From: Allopontixanthobacter sp041552775
GTDB lineage: Bacteria > Pseudomonadota > Alphaproteobacteria > Sphingomonadales > Sphingomonadaceae
Length of the DNA: 13,409 nt
Assembly (NCBI GenBank): GCA_041552775.1
Contig: JBFEKH010000049.1
Location: 1 to 13,409 of the forward strand
Direction of reading: 5' to 3'
Shown here: piece by piece, positions 1-8,220 of the stretch
How the letters are laid out: every line of letters starts with the position of its first letter
Numbering within the stretch: the first letter of the stretch is position 1
Made by a program: the position numbers and the translations under genes
The notes under the pieces: model-generated
The model's database searches: none
What the model saw: the letters and a program-made list of their open reading frames with translations, nothing else
Told to the model about the DNA's origin: nothing

Positions 1-16
1 AGTCGGCGAATGAACC

Positions 17-89
17 AAGCAAAAGTCGACCGGAAGCGGCAGCAAGGAAGCCCGGTGTCTGTTTTGGCCGCCAGGTCGGTCTTTTGCTT
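17..89. repeat. Long imperfect inverted repeat (hairpin)
   Basis: The arms AAGCAAAAG (17-25) and CTTTTGCTT (81-89) are perfect complements. Pairing continues inward with CGACC (27-31) against GGTCG (74-78), then GCGGC (36-40) against GCCGC (67-71). These pairings are separated by a small bulge and an internal loop, leaving about 26 nt at the tip. Nineteen base pairs in register within 73 nt is more than I expect by chance. It could be a structured RNA, a terminator-like element for a gene left of the window, or a mobile-element end. The sequence does not decide between these. Confidence 0.45.
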
Positions 90-135
90 TGTGGGCTCCG
101 GCGGGGATAGCTGTCGATCGCTATGGACCGACCAC

Positions 136-166
136 AAGGGCCGCATCCGCTAACAAAGCGGCCTTT
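136..166 (+). terminator. Possible weak terminator-like hairpin
   Basis: GGCCGC (139-144) pairs with GCGGCC (158-163) across a 13-nt loop. The AAG before and TTT after extend the stem by a wobble and two A-T pairs. The T-tract is only three long, so intrinsic termination would be weak. It could close a transcript entering from the left edge. Confidence 0.25.
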
Positions 167-529
167 CCCTCACCTCAGCCACTCACTTGAAAGCTGACCA
201 GCATTCAGGTTTCATCGAGCGCGAATATTCAGACAGCCCTGTTACCTGCTCTGCGTTTGCCATTGCCTTGGCCAGGCACCAATCGCTTGCGTCGTGCCAG
301 TTACAAGAACCAGCTTATTTCCTCCCGTTCTTACTGGGAGCGGCGGTAATTAAAACTTCACCGAATGCGCAAACCGGTTCAGTTTTAGAAGTGCGGTCGC
401 CGCCGGACATGGAGGGGGCATTGGCGGCTACGTGTTAAGAATAGAAGGCGAATGAAGCGGTTCAGAAGTTGGTGAGAATGCTTGGCCAGTTGATGATCCA
501 GTCCGTGCGCGATGCATAAGCGGCAGTGT

Positions 530-557
530 CCGGGGCAGCAAAACTCGCTGCACCCGG
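530..557 (-). terminator. Hairpin just downstream of the monooxygenase gene
   Basis: CCGGG (530-534) and GCAGC (535-539) pair with GCTGC (547-551) and CCCGG (553-557). The loop is 7 nt and one A is bulged at 552. It begins 11 nt beyond the stop codon of the minus-strand operon's last gene. Neither strand shows a T-run after it, so it may protect the 3' end or terminate with Rho rather than act as a classical intrinsic terminator. Confidence 0.35.
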
Positions 558-567
558 CGCGGCAGGA

Positions 568-1650
568 TCAATCGTCGAGCGTCAGCGGCCCGTGGTTTAT
601 ATGCGGCAAGACGTGGCGTGCAAACAGGTCGCACTCGGCGGCGTGGGGATAGCCGGACAGGATGAAAGCATCGATCCCTTCGGCCTGATAGGCGCGAAGC
701 TTAGCCAGCACCTGGTCCGGATCGCCCACGATCGCTGCCCCGCAGCCTGAGCGTGCCCGGCCGATCCCGGTCCACAGATTGTCCTCCACGAAGCCGTCAT
801 CGGCAGCCGACGCGCGCAGTTCGCTCTGGCGTCCAACTCCGGCGGTGGCTGCATCGAGCGATTTCTCGCGGATTGCCTTGCCGGTATCATCGTCCAGTTT
901 CGACAATAGCCGCGCCGCATATTCCCGCGCTTCGGTCTCCGTTTCGCGCACGATCACATGGGCGCGGTAGCCAAATTTCAATTTGCGGCCCCGGCTGGCG
1001 GCACGGCTGGTCAGATCGCCGACCACTTCGCGCACATTGTCCATGGTATCGGGCCACATTAGGTAAACGTCCGCCGCCTCCGCCGCTGCATCGCGGGCCG
1101 CCGGGCTGAGGCCGCCAAAATAAAGCGGCGGACATTTCCCGGACACGGTTGTTATCCGCGGCGGTTCAAGATCGAGATCATAAAATTCGCCGTGGTGCGA
1201 CAGATGCTCGCCCCCGAGCATGGTCTTGAGGATTTTCATGACCTCAACCGTCCGTGCATAGCGCGGCTCACTGTCCAGCTTCTGGCCTGGCAAGTCCGAT
1301 GAAATGATGTTGACCGTCAGCCGGCCGCCCAGAATGCGGTCGAGCGTAGCGATCCGGCGTGCCAGTTGCGGCGGCCAGTCTTCCCCGATGCGCACCGCCA
1401 TCAGTAGTCGCATCGTCTTCAGATAGGGCGCGATTGCAGAGGCAAACACGGTGGTGTCGAGGCCAAGCTGGTAGCCCGAGGGCAGCAATATGTTGTCGAA
1501 CCCGCCTTTCTCGGCGGTCATCGCGATAGCGCGGCAATGTTCCCAGCTGGATTGCAGCATCGGGTCCGGCTGGCCGAGAAACTCGTAATCGTCATCGCAT
1601 AAAGCCGAAAACCAGCTGACTTCGCAGGTCTCGTTGTGGTTATTTCTCAT
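568..1650 (-). CDS. smoC: Flavin-dependent sulfoquinovose monooxygenase (SmoC/SsuD-like, LLM class)
   Basis: A 360-residue protein of the bacterial luciferase-like two-component monooxygenase family. It aligns along its length with alkanesulfonate monooxygenase SsuD. Counterparts of the SsuD active-site residues R226, H228, R297, Y331 and H333 appear as R229, H231 (in RAHVIVRE), R300, Y334 and H336 (in SGYPH). The motifs TLDRILGGR and PPLYFGG are also present. The family uses FMNH2 and O2 to split C-S bonds and release sulfite. Next to a sulfoquinovosidase and an aldo/keto reductase, the best reading is SQ to 6-oxo-glucose plus sulfite in the cytosol, as for SmoC. The ATG overlaps the stop of the aldo/keto reductase gene (ATGA, 1647-1650). 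It is the last gene of the operon. SsuD-like activity on other sulfonates is the alternative. Family is certain; substrate is inferred from context. Confidence 0.9.
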   Translation of the reverse strand: MRNNHNETCEVSWFSALCDDDYEFLGQPDPMLQSSWEHCRAIAMTAEKGGFDNILLPSGYQLGLDTTVFASAIAPYLKTMRLLMAVRIGEDWPPQLARRIATLDRILGGRLTVNIISSDLPGQKLDSEPRYARTVEVMKILKTMLGGEHLSHHGEFYDLDLEPPRITTVSGKCPPLYFGGLSPAARDAAAEAADVYLMWPDTMDNVREVVGDLTSRAASRGRKLKFGYRAHVIVRETETEAREYAARLLSKLDDDTGKAIREKSLDAATAGVGRQSELRASAADDGFVEDNLWTGIGRARSGCGAAIVGDPDQVLAKLRAYQAEGIDAFILSGYPHAAECDLFARHVLPHINHGPLTLDD

Positions 1651-2552
1651 GGCAATTCCTCTCCGCGTGCGGCGACCAGCACATCATACCATGTGTCCCG
1701 CGTCCATGTGACATCGTACGCCTGCGCCGCTTCGGCGATGCGCGCCGTATTCTGCGTCCCGACAATCGGAATGATCCCGGCCGGATGCGCCATCAGCCAG
1801 CTGTAGGCGACCAGAGTGCGGCTGACGTTCTGCACCTGTGCCACTGCATCCAGTGCCGCAACTACCGCTTTTTCACGCGCATTTTCGGGGTTCGCAATTC
1901 GTCCCCCGCCAAGCGGAGACCATGCCATGACGGCCAGATCGTGCTGCATGGCGAAGTCCAGTTCGCCATTCTCGATCACTGTCAGACAGAGCGGCGAGAT
2001 CTCCGGCTGCGAACTCGCCAGCGGCAAATCTAGGAAGCTTTGCAACGCGGCAATCTGGGCCAGCGTGAAATTCGAGACGCCCAGCGCGCGGATTTTTCCG
2101 GCTTTGACCGCTTTGTGCAAAGTCTCCGCAATTTCTTGCGGGTGAGTCAATATATCGGGCCGGTGGATGTGCCACAGATCCAGTGTATCGGTTTTGAGCC
2201 GAACCAGCGACGCATCGATGGCCGATGTCAAATAGGCTGCACTGCTATCATAGGGCAGCGGCGGCATGATCCCGCCCTTCGATGCCAGCACCATCCGGGC
2301 GCGTAGTCCCGGATTGGCAGAAAGGATCCTGCCCAGCAGCGCCTCCGCATCGCCGAATCCGGTGCTGCCATTGAACCCGTAAATATCGGCAGTGTCGAAG
2401 AAGTTGATGCCGCTATCCAGCGCATCCTCGATCAAGCGTAACCCTGCTTCCGGTGCGCCCTCGAACCGCCACATGCCCCAGGCGAGGCCGGATACTTCGA
2501 TACCGCTGCGGCCAAGGGGGCGAATGCGCGGAGGGGAGGCTAAGTTGATCAT
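1647..2552 (-). CDS. smoB: Aldo/keto reductase, probable 6-oxo-glucose reductase (SmoB-like)
   Basis: A 301-residue aldo/keto reductase with the full catalytic tetrad: D53 and Y58 (in FFDTADIYG), K92 (in LASKGG) and H130 (in LWHIHRPD). The motifs GVSNF and AWSPLGGG belong to the NAD(P)H-binding barrel. In the sulfo-SMO pathway SmoB, an aldo/keto reductase, reduces the 6-aldehyde produced by SmoC to glucose. The operon position directly before the monooxygenase fits that role. Its start overlaps the regulator's stop by four bases (2549-2552), and its stop overlaps the monooxygenase start the same way, so translation is probably coupled. Another sugar aldehyde is possible as substrate. The family assignment is firm. 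Confidence 0.88.
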   Translation of the reverse strand: MINLASPPRIRPLGRSGIEVSGLAWGMWRFEGAPEAGLRLIEDALDSGINFFDTADIYGFNGSTGFGDAEALLGRILSANPGLRARMVLASKGGIMPPLPYDSSAAYLTSAIDASLVRLKTDTLDLWHIHRPDILTHPQEIAETLHKAVKAGKIRALGVSNFTLAQIAALQSFLDLPLASSQPEISPLCLTVIENGELDFAMQHDLAVMAWSPLGGGRIANPENAREKAVVAALDAVAQVQNVSRTLVAYSWLMAHPAGIIPIVGTQNTARIAEAAQAYDVTWTRDTWYDVLVAARGEELP

Positions 2553-3595
2553 GTTGAGGGTCGATCCAATGGGTTGTTGGTGGCAGTTTTGTGAGCGGGT
2601 AATGGCGCAACAGAATCGCGCTCGATCAATTCATGCTGCAAACGGCGGTGAACCAGAGTTTGTCCTGTGAGGAGCAATTCGGTCGCCGTCCGCGCAAGTT
2701 CAAATGTAGGCTGGCGAATGGTGGTCAACGGCGGCCAGACCATTCTTGCCAGCGTTGTGTCATCAAAACCGGCGACCGAAAGGTCGTTCGGCAAGTCCAG
2801 CCCTGCTTGATGGGCTGCTGCCTGAACACCGGCAGCCATATCATCATTGCTGGCAAAGACAGCGGTCGGCCGTTCCGGCAGCGCCAGAAACATCTGGCAG
2901 GCTAGAAATCCGCTGTCGAAATCGAATGCTCCGTCCGCGATCCAGCGCGGATCGAAGGGGAGGCCGGCGCGGTCGAGCGCACGGCGGTATCCGAACAGTC
3001 GTTCGTCTGACGCCATGTGGTTTGGGTGACCTTTGACGAAGGCAATCCTGCGGTGGCCCAGATTTATCAAATGGGTGGTCATGTCATCGGCGGCCTGCGC
3101 ATCATCCATGAAAACTGATGATGTCATTGCATGGTTGGTGCCCGGCGAGATCCGCACAAAAGGGATGCCCAAACCTTCAAGGGCCCGCAGGACAGGGTCA
3201 CAATCAGTTACTGGGGATGATAGAACGATCCCATCGACATGGGTCTCACTGACTAGGCCGCGCACCTGGTCCCCGACATCGGGGTCGGCGACATCAACAG
3301 GTTGTCCGAGCAGGCGTACTCCCGCCTCGTGGCAGCGTTGCCAGCAACCAGACTGGATCTGATCGATGTAATATGGGCTGTGATTGTCATAAATTAGTGC
3401 GATTTGTGAAGAATTGATACCAGCCAAAATCCGCGCGGCAACGCTGGGGCGGAAATCCAGCTCCTTGATCGCATCCTCTACCTTTTTGCGCGTTGTCTTG
3501 CTGACATAAGGGTGGTCGTTGAGCACCCTGCTAACCGTCTTGATCGATACCCCGGCAAGCGCAGATACGTCGCGAATATTGCTGCGCTGGCTCAT
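2549..3595 (-). CDS. LacI-family transcriptional regulator of the SQ cluster
   Basis: A 348-residue LacI/GalR-type protein. Residues about 6-55 form the helix-turn-helix and hinge helix (IRDVSALAGVSIKTVSRVLN, then a DFRPSVAARIL hinge). The remainder is the periplasmic-binding-protein-like effector domain. These regulators usually repress sugar genes and leave DNA when a sugar or intermediate binds. It lies inside the operon it probably controls, between the sulfoquinovosidase and reductase genes, with ATGA overlaps on both sides, which would give autoregulation. The repeated element at 5716-5736 and 9627-9647 is the candidate operator. The inducer is unknown; SQ, its glycoside or 6-oxo-glucose are reasonable candidates. 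Confidence 0.9.
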   Translation of the reverse strand: MSQRSNIRDVSALAGVSIKTVSRVLNDHPYVSKTTRKKVEDAIKELDFRPSVAARILAGINSSQIALIYDNHSPYYIDQIQSGCWQRCHEAGVRLLGQPVDVADPDVGDQVRGLVSETHVDGIVLSSPVTDCDPVLRALEGLGIPFVRISPGTNHAMTSSVFMDDAQAADDMTTHLINLGHRRIAFVKGHPNHMASDERLFGYRRALDRAGLPFDPRWIADGAFDFDSGFLACQMFLALPERPTAVFASNDDMAAGVQAAAHQAGLDLPNDLSVAGFDDTTLARMVWPPLTTIRQPTFELARTATELLLTGQTLVHRRLQHELIERDSVAPLPAHKTATNNPLDRPST

Positions 3596-5652
3596 TGGCT
3601 GCTTTCCTCGTCAGGGAAGGAGCCGCGCATCTCGGGCAATGCGTCAAACACGTCATTGAAGTGGCTGTCCGCTCGCATGAAAACCGGAGGCGATCCCATC
3701 GGAGCGGCCACACGGTGACGCCCACCCGTGTATTCTTTCCCGGTCCACACATTGATCCAGGGTTTGTTATCTTGGGGTATCAAAACGTCGCGCGCGCGCG
3801 CACCCTCCTCAAGGATCGGTGCCACCAACAGGTCTTGGCCGAGTAGATACTGGTCCTGGCAATTGGCAAATTCCACTTGGTCACTGTAATGGAGGAACAT
3901 CGGCCGCTGCAACGGTAGCCCGCTTGTTGCCGCTTCGGCGAGCAGATGCCGCAGGTAAGGTGCTAGTGCTGCATGGACCCGGGTCATTGAGGCGAAATGT
4001 GCTAAAATCTCAGGATTTGAATCGATTTGCAGATTATCGCCGGGCCTATTGCCTTCGTGGCTACGCATTACCGGGGTGAAGGCCGACAATTCGGCCCAGC
4101 GCATCAGCAATTCTTGCGTGCGCACGATACCGTGCAGCGAAGTATAACCGCCAAGATCGGAATGGCTGACCAGATTGCCAGTGAGGCCGGATGACAGCGC
4201 CGCAATGATGGTTGTGCCTATCCCGTCATGCCGCGAGAAATCGACACATTGGTCGCCCGCCCACAGTAAAGGGCAGTGCGCCTGCGCGCCAGTAAAGCCT
4301 GCACGCATGAAGAACATTGCATCGCCGGTCTTGCCGCGGGAAGCGATCGCACGTGCGTTTACCTCGGCCCACAATACCGGCCAGCGGTTATGAGCCAGCA
4401 TCGGATCGCTCCCGTCATGCAGCCTCAGGTCAGTCGGAAGATATTCACCAAAATCGGCCATCCAGCCGGAAAGGCCGAAATCGAGCATTTCGCGTCCGAT
4501 TATGCGCTCGGCGAACCAACCTGCGGCTAATGGGTTGGTAAAATCCACAATGCCGCAATCGAACTCGCCGAAATCGACAATGTATGGTTCGTCGGCAGTT
4601 AACTGCAGCGCTAGATAACCAAGCTCGAGAGCTTCTGCAAATTGGCCCCCGTCGACCGCGAGATAAGGGTTCACATAACCAAGAAACCGGATATTTTCCT
4701 GCCGCAACCGTTCAATCCGGCCTGGCAGGTCCGGATAACGATCGCCGCGCCAGCGCCAGTCCCAGAACAGTCGGCGGCCAAAGCTGGTTTCGCGCACGCC
4801 AACCCAATCTTCGCACCACAAGCCGGTGATGGCGGCCCCGGCGGCCCGGATATTCTCCAGTCGGGCAAAGCTGTCGGTGCCGTCCTTGAGGCCGACTATG
4901 GCGCCTTCGATCGACCAGTCGGGCAAAGGCGCAGCGCGGCCGAACTTTTGGGAAAGAGCGCCCACCAGCGATGGCAGGTTGTCAGCAAAGGTGAACTCCA
5001 GGCGGGTGCGCATTTCCCACACTTCAATCCGGTGATGCTTGGGGTCCGTAAAATCGAGCGCCGACCATGCCGAACTGTCCAGATGACAGGCATATAAATC
5101 AGACGAAATATAGGTTGGCTGGGGATAATTGGTGGTCCAAAAATCACCGCCCGCCATTCCTTCATCGTCCATGATGCGGGTCAGTTCGCGGCTCTTGTCA
5201 CGCCCGACCCCTGGTTCACTGGTCCACATCGGAAAGCGCCGGCCGTTGAGGCGCAGATAGCTCATTTGCTCGCCACCGCCCCAGATTGATTCTTCCCCTG
5301 TTGCGGCCAGGGCTATCGAAAGCCGGTTACACGACGCATCGGTGGCGGTAATTTCCAGAACAAATCCGTCCGCTGTATCTGTGAGTTGCAGAAGCAGTCC
5401 AGGCTCCTCGTCCGGTCCGGCAGCGATGGTCACACGGTATGTCGAGATATCAGCCCAACGAAGGGCAGGGCCCGGCGTAAAATTGTCCTCAATCTGAAAA
5501 TTTCCGCGATACATGTCGACTGATGGGATTCCGGATCCCCAAGTGATCGCCGGACTCCCGCGCCCTGTAATTTCGAAGCGATGGCTCAAAATAATGCGGC
5601 TGGACCTGACCAGGTCAAAACCGCCCTCTGCCGCTACGAACTGCGCTCTCAC
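3592..5652 (-). CDS. smoI: Sulfoquinovosidase, glycoside hydrolase family 31 (YihQ/SmoI type)
   Basis: Hydrolyses alpha-sulfoquinovosides such as sulfoquinovosyl glycerol to SQ, probably in the cytosol. It aligns closely with E. coli YihQ: nucleophile motif WMADFGEYLPTD, acid/base motif WAGDQ, SDLGGYTSL and MRSHEGNRPGDN. Numbered from the GTG at 5652, the nucleophile is D400 and the acid/base is D467. The sulfonate pocket reads K256, E281, R294, W297, Y503, which is the KERWY type of Agrobacterium sulfoquinovosidase rather than the QQRWY of YihQ. A TTG at 5739 opens the frame earlier, but it lies inside the putative promoter/operator and adds 29 residues unlike the family. The GTG has AAGGGG 8 nt upstream and gives 686 residues (YihQ has about 680). 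First gene of the operon; its stop overlaps the regulator start (ATGA). There is no signal peptide. Confidence 0.93.
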   Translation of the reverse strand: MRAQFVAAEGGFDLVRSSRIILSHRFEITGRGSPAITWGSGIPSVDMYRGNFQIEDNFTPGPALRWADISTYRVTIAAGPDEEPGLLLQLTDTADGFVLEITATDASCNRLSIALAATGEESIWGGGEQMSYLRLNGRRFPMWTSEPGVGRDKSRELTRIMDDEGMAGGDFWTTNYPQPTYISSDLYACHLDSSAWSALDFTDPKHHRIEVWEMRTRLEFTFADNLPSLVGALSQKFGRAAPLPDWSIEGAIVGLKDGTDSFARLENIRAAGAAITGLWCEDWVGVRETSFGRRLFWDWRWRGDRYPDLPGRIERLRQENIRFLGYVNPYLAVDGGQFAEALELGYLALQLTADEPYIVDFGEFDCGIVDFTNPLAAGWFAERIIGREMLDFGLSGWMADFGEYLPTDLRLHDGSDPMLAHNRWPVLWAEVNARAIASRGKTGDAMFFMRAGFTGAQAHCPLLWAGDQCVDFSRHDGIGTTIIAALSSGLTGNLVSHSDLGGYTSLHGIVRTQELLMRWAELSAFTPVMRSHEGNRPGDNLQIDSNPEILAHFASMTRVHAALAPYLRHLLAEAATSGLPLQRPMFLHYSDQVEFANCQDQYLLGQDLLVAPILEEGARARDVLIPQDNKPWINVWTGKEYTGGRHRVAAPMGSPPVFMRADSHFNDVFDALPEMRGSFPDEESSQ

Positions 5653-5712
5653 CCACTCAACCCCTTGATCGCTGTAATCTGATGGCCACAGCAAAGCCCA
5701 GATGCGTGTTTT

Positions 5713-5741
5713 CCTATATGACACCGCTTGACAGATCAATC
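5713..5741 (-). promoter_or_regulatory. Putative promoter of the sulfoquinovosidase operon
   Basis: On the minus strand TATAGG (5713-5718) could serve as -10. Upstream candidates for -35 are TTGATC (5734-5739, 15-nt spacer) or GATTGA (5736-5741, 17-nt spacer). Transcription would begin near 5706, about 50 nt before the GTG at 5652, which agrees with that start choice. The repeated element 5716-5736 fills the space between the boxes, where a repressor would block polymerase. Both boxes are poor matches to consensus. Confidence 0.35.
5716..5736. promoter_or_regulatory. Putative operator, copy A
   Basis: ATATGACACCGC, two variable bases (TT here), then GACAGAT. The same element occurs at 9627-9647 with AA at the variable positions, so 19 of 21 bases match. 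It sits in the divergent promoter region between the sulfoquinovosidase operon and the TonB-dependent receptor. The LacI regulator encoded in the operon is the likely ligand. It is not an obvious palindrome: TGACA recurs as a direct repeat, which is unusual for LacI proteins. It also contains TTGACA (5728-5733), a perfect -35 box on the plus strand, but I see no good -10 at proper spacing. Confidence 0.6.
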
Positions 5742-5784
5742 GGTTTATAAGATCGAAAAATCCGAGATAACATCAAACGCCAAA

Positions 5785-5800
5785 GCGCGACGAATCGCGC
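5785..5800. promoter_or_regulatory. Perfect short inverted repeat in the receptor leader
   Basis: GCGCGA (5785-5790) and TCGCGC (5795-5800) pair perfectly around a CGAA tetraloop, about 15 nt before the GGGGAGGAA ribosome binding site of the receptor gene. It could be a 5'-leader stem-loop affecting mRNA stability or translation, or a second protein-binding site. Confidence 0.35.
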
Positions 5801-5827
5801 ACGGCCAATCTACGGGGAGGAATTAGG

Positions 5828-8146
5828 ATGTCTGAAGTGAACTCGGGCGCGCGGAATTCAGTGCGCTGGCTTTTGGGTACCAGCGCGACCGCAATAACAC
5901 TTGGCTTTGCTGCGCCAGCTTTCGCGCAAGTCGAAGAAATCGTCGTGACGGCCCAAAAAGTCGAAGAGAACGTGCAAGATGTGCCGATTGCGATCACCGC
6001 AATAACCGGTGATCGCCTGACCGAGACTGGCACCACCAGCCTGGAAAACATTGGTGACCTGGTCCCGTCGGTTACCTTTCGCAAAGGCACGACCAGCGCC
6101 AACAGCGCCATCATTATGCGCGGCGTCGGCACCATCACCTTCTCGGTGGCAGCAGAGCCTAGCGTGTCCACCGTTGTCGACGGAGTGGTACTGAGCCGTT
6201 CCGGGCAAGCATTCGCTGATCTGCTCGACATAGAGCGTCTCGAAATATTGCGCGGCCCTCAGGGCACCTTGTTCGGCAAGAATGCCTCCGCAGGCTTGGT
6301 CAACATCATTTCCAAGGGCGGAACCGAAAGCCTGGAAGCGGATCTTCGTGCCGAATATTTCGAAGGTGACGAATACCGCGTTCGTGGTTCGGTTTCGGGC
6401 CCATTGTCAGAAGACTGGTCGGCACGCATGACTGGCTTTTACGGCAGCTACGATGGCAATATCCGCAACATCTTCTTCGATGAAGACGTAAACGGTTATG
6501 AACATTATGGCGCGCGCGGCATCGTCGATTACAGGGGCGACAATGCCCGTCTTCGCCTGATCGCCGACTATTTCCGCGCCGATGATGATTGCTGCGCCGA
6601 TGTAACCGGAGCCAGCCGCGGGGCCGTGCTCGATGCCGAACTCGGCTTCCCGGTCGCGCTTGGAACCGACCAGCGCACCGTCAATCACAATCTCATCACC
6701 GAAACCAAGGACAAGCAGTGGAGCTTGACCAGCAATCTCGATCTCGACGTATTTGAGAGCCACACGCTCAGCGTAATCCTAGGTTACCGCAATTGGCAGA
6801 ATACCGAAATCCGCGAAGGCGACTTCCTGCAGCGCGCAATCGTTGGCACTGCCGAATTGCACGACAACGGATTTGTCGAGACCAGCCAGTATTCCGCGGA
6901 AGTAAGGCTGGCATCTGATCCTACTGCGGCCTTCTTTTATCAGGTTGGGGGCTTTTACTGGCGTTCGGATAATACGCAGGACTTCACCCGCCGCGATATC
7001 GTATGCTCGACATCCACCCTGCCAGTTGCACCCAGCGGCGCGACACCGTGCAATCTAAACGATCCGGTCAATACGACCTATCCGACTGCCACCTCGGCGA
7101 GTGACGTCAACAGCACCAACTATGCCTTGTTCGGTCAAGCAACCTACCGTTTCACCGATCAGTTAAGCTTAACTGGCGGGCTTCGCTGGACGCGCGACGA
7201 ACTCGATTACACCCATATCAGAGCGCCCGGCGTAAACGCCACCACTGGCCTGCCTCTGGCTGGCCCCGGCGTATCGGGCAACCCGGCGGGCGGCACCATT
7301 GCCAGCGGAGGAAACGGCACCAACACTTCGGCTGGCAGCAGCACCAACAACAATATTTCGGGCAAGGCTTCGGTCCAGTTCGAGCCGACCGATGATCTGC
7401 TGTTCTACGGCAGCTATACGCGCGGTTACAAAGGCCCCGCATTCAACGTCTTTTTCAACCACACCGCGCCAAACAACGCCGTTCCGATTGATGAAGAAAT
7501 CTCCGACGCATTCGAAATCGGGTTGAAATCCCAATTCTGGGATCGCCGCGTTCAGATCAATACGGCCATCTACCAGGCGACTTATGACGGGTTCCAGGCC
7601 AACAACTTCATCCTGCTGAATGGCACGACGATTACCAACCTGACCAATGCCGGAACAGTGCGGACCAAGGGCTTTGAAGTGGACGCGATATTCGCGCCTG
7701 TCGAAGGTTTCACAATGCGCGGAAGTGTTGCCTATGCCGATGCGAAAGTACGGCAATTCAATCCCAATCCGACCACCGGCGACCCTGATGCTCGTAATGG
7801 AACCCGTCTACCGCTGGCACCCAAATGGAGCTGGAACATTGGCGCGGATTACGAAACCGAATTGACCGAGGCGTTCAAGGTTTATGCGTCCTCCAGCTTC
7901 TCGTATACCGGAGCGCAATTCTCCGATCTAGGAGCCGCAGCGGCCGCGGGTCTGGAAAGCTACGGTATCTGGAACGCCAGTTTGGGCGTTGGCACAGCCG
8001 ACGATCTTTACCGCCTGACTCTGCATGCGCGTAACATCACCGACAAGAGCTATGCATTGCTCAATGTCGGCAACGGCCAGCGCTACCAGATCCCTCGCGA
8101 TGCAGACCGCTATTTTGGCGTGACCCTGAGCGCAAAGATCCGCTAA
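5828..8146 (+). CDS. TonB-dependent outer-membrane receptor, probably for sulfoquinovosides
   Basis: A 772-residue receptor. Residues 1-33 form a signal peptide ending AFA. A TonB-box-like EEIVVTA follows at 36-42. The plug (about 46-165) carries LRGPQGTLFGKNASAG and the NIISKGG end. A 22-strand barrel runs to the C-terminus, which ends VTLSAKIR, so the last residue is not the usual aromatic. A Gly/Ser/Asn/Thr-rich stretch encoded around 7230-7360 is probably a long surface loop. The start follows a strong GGGGAGGAA site. The gene is divergent from the sulfoquinovosidase operon and near operator copy A. Sphingomonads often use such receptors for glycan uptake, so SQ glycoside or sulfolipid headgroup import is a reasonable inference. 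Substrate cannot be read from the sequence. Confidence 0.9.
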   Translation: MSEVNSGARNSVRWLLGTSATAITLGFAAPAFAQVEEIVVTAQKVEENVQDVPIAITAITGDRLTETGTTSLENIGDLVPSVTFRKGTTSANSAIIMRGVGTITFSVAAEPSVSTVVDGVVLSRSGQAFADLLDIERLEILRGPQGTLFGKNASAGLVNIISKGGTESLEADLRAEYFEGDEYRVRGSVSGPLSEDWSARMTGFYGSYDGNIRNIFFDEDVNGYEHYGARGIVDYRGDNARLRLIADYFRADDDCCADVTGASRGAVLDAELGFPVALGTDQRTVNHNLITETKDKQWSLTSNLDLDVFESHTLSVILGYRNWQNTEIREGDFLQRAIVGTAELHDNGFVETSQYSAEVRLASDPTAAFFYQVGGFYWRSDNTQDFTRRDIVCSTSTLPVAPSGATPCNLNDPVNTTYPTATSASDVNSTNYALFGQATYRFTDQLSLTGGLRWTRDELDYTHIRAPGVNATTGLPLAGPGVSGNPAGGTIASGGNGTNTSAGSSTNNNISGKASVQFEPTDDLLFYGSYTRGYKGPAFNVFFNHTAPNNAVPIDEEISDAFEIGLKSQFWDRRVQINTAIYQATYDGFQANNFILLNGTTITNLTNAGTVRTKGFEVDAIFAPVEGFTMRGSVAYADAKVRQFNPNPTTGDPDARNGTRLPLAPKWSWNIGADYETELTEAFKVYASSSFSYTGAQFSDLGAAAAAGLESYGIWNASLGVGTADDLYRLTLHARNITDKSYALLNVGNGQRYQIPRDADRYFGVTLSAKIR

Positions 8147-8164
8147 TATTCAAATAGGCATGAG

Positions 8165-8201
8165 AAAAGGGGCGCTACCTGCAAAGGTAGCGCCCCTTTT
8201 T
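8165..8201. terminator. Strong bidirectional intrinsic terminator
   Basis: A perfect 16-bp stem (8165-8180 with 8185-8200) closes on a GCAA tetraloop. It has a GC-rich GGGGCGCTACCT core and A/T ends that give a T-run on either strand. It lies between the receptor stop (8146) and the convergent MFS gene's stop (8221), so it can end both transcripts. Confidence 0.93.
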
Positions 8202-8220
8202 CGTTTCAATTCAGACTTCG

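Larger units (their letters stand above)
1..567. other. Gene-poor left flank, no recognisable gene
   Basis: I see no convincing coding region here. The longest open frame (187-438, plus strand, 83 codons) resembles no family I know and has no clear ribosome binding site. A frame open from the left edge to the TAA at 151 on the plus strand is also unrecognised. The stretch holds several inverted repeats: a long one at 17-89, a GGCCGC/GCGGCC pair at 139-144 and 158-163 with a short T-run after it, a CTCCC/GGGAG pair at 322-326 and 336-340, and a hairpin at 530-557 just past the monooxygenase stop. It may be a decayed region or a boundary of the metabolic island. Confidence 0.5.

Noticed and set aside
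5653..5739. TTG start at 5739 for the sulfoquinovosidase
   Set aside because: The extra 29 residues do not resemble the family, the TTG lies inside the putative promoter/operator, and the GTG at 5652 has an AAGGGG site and gives the usual length.
5738..5745. AATCGGTT as a classical AAnCGnTT LacI core
   Set aside because: Flanking symmetry is poor and it is not repeated at 9627-9647. The 21-nt shared element is a better operator candidate.
7169..7756. Long minus-strand frame (195 codons) inside the receptor gene
   Set aside because: It is antisense to a clear TonB-dependent receptor and shows no family resemblance; a shadow frame.
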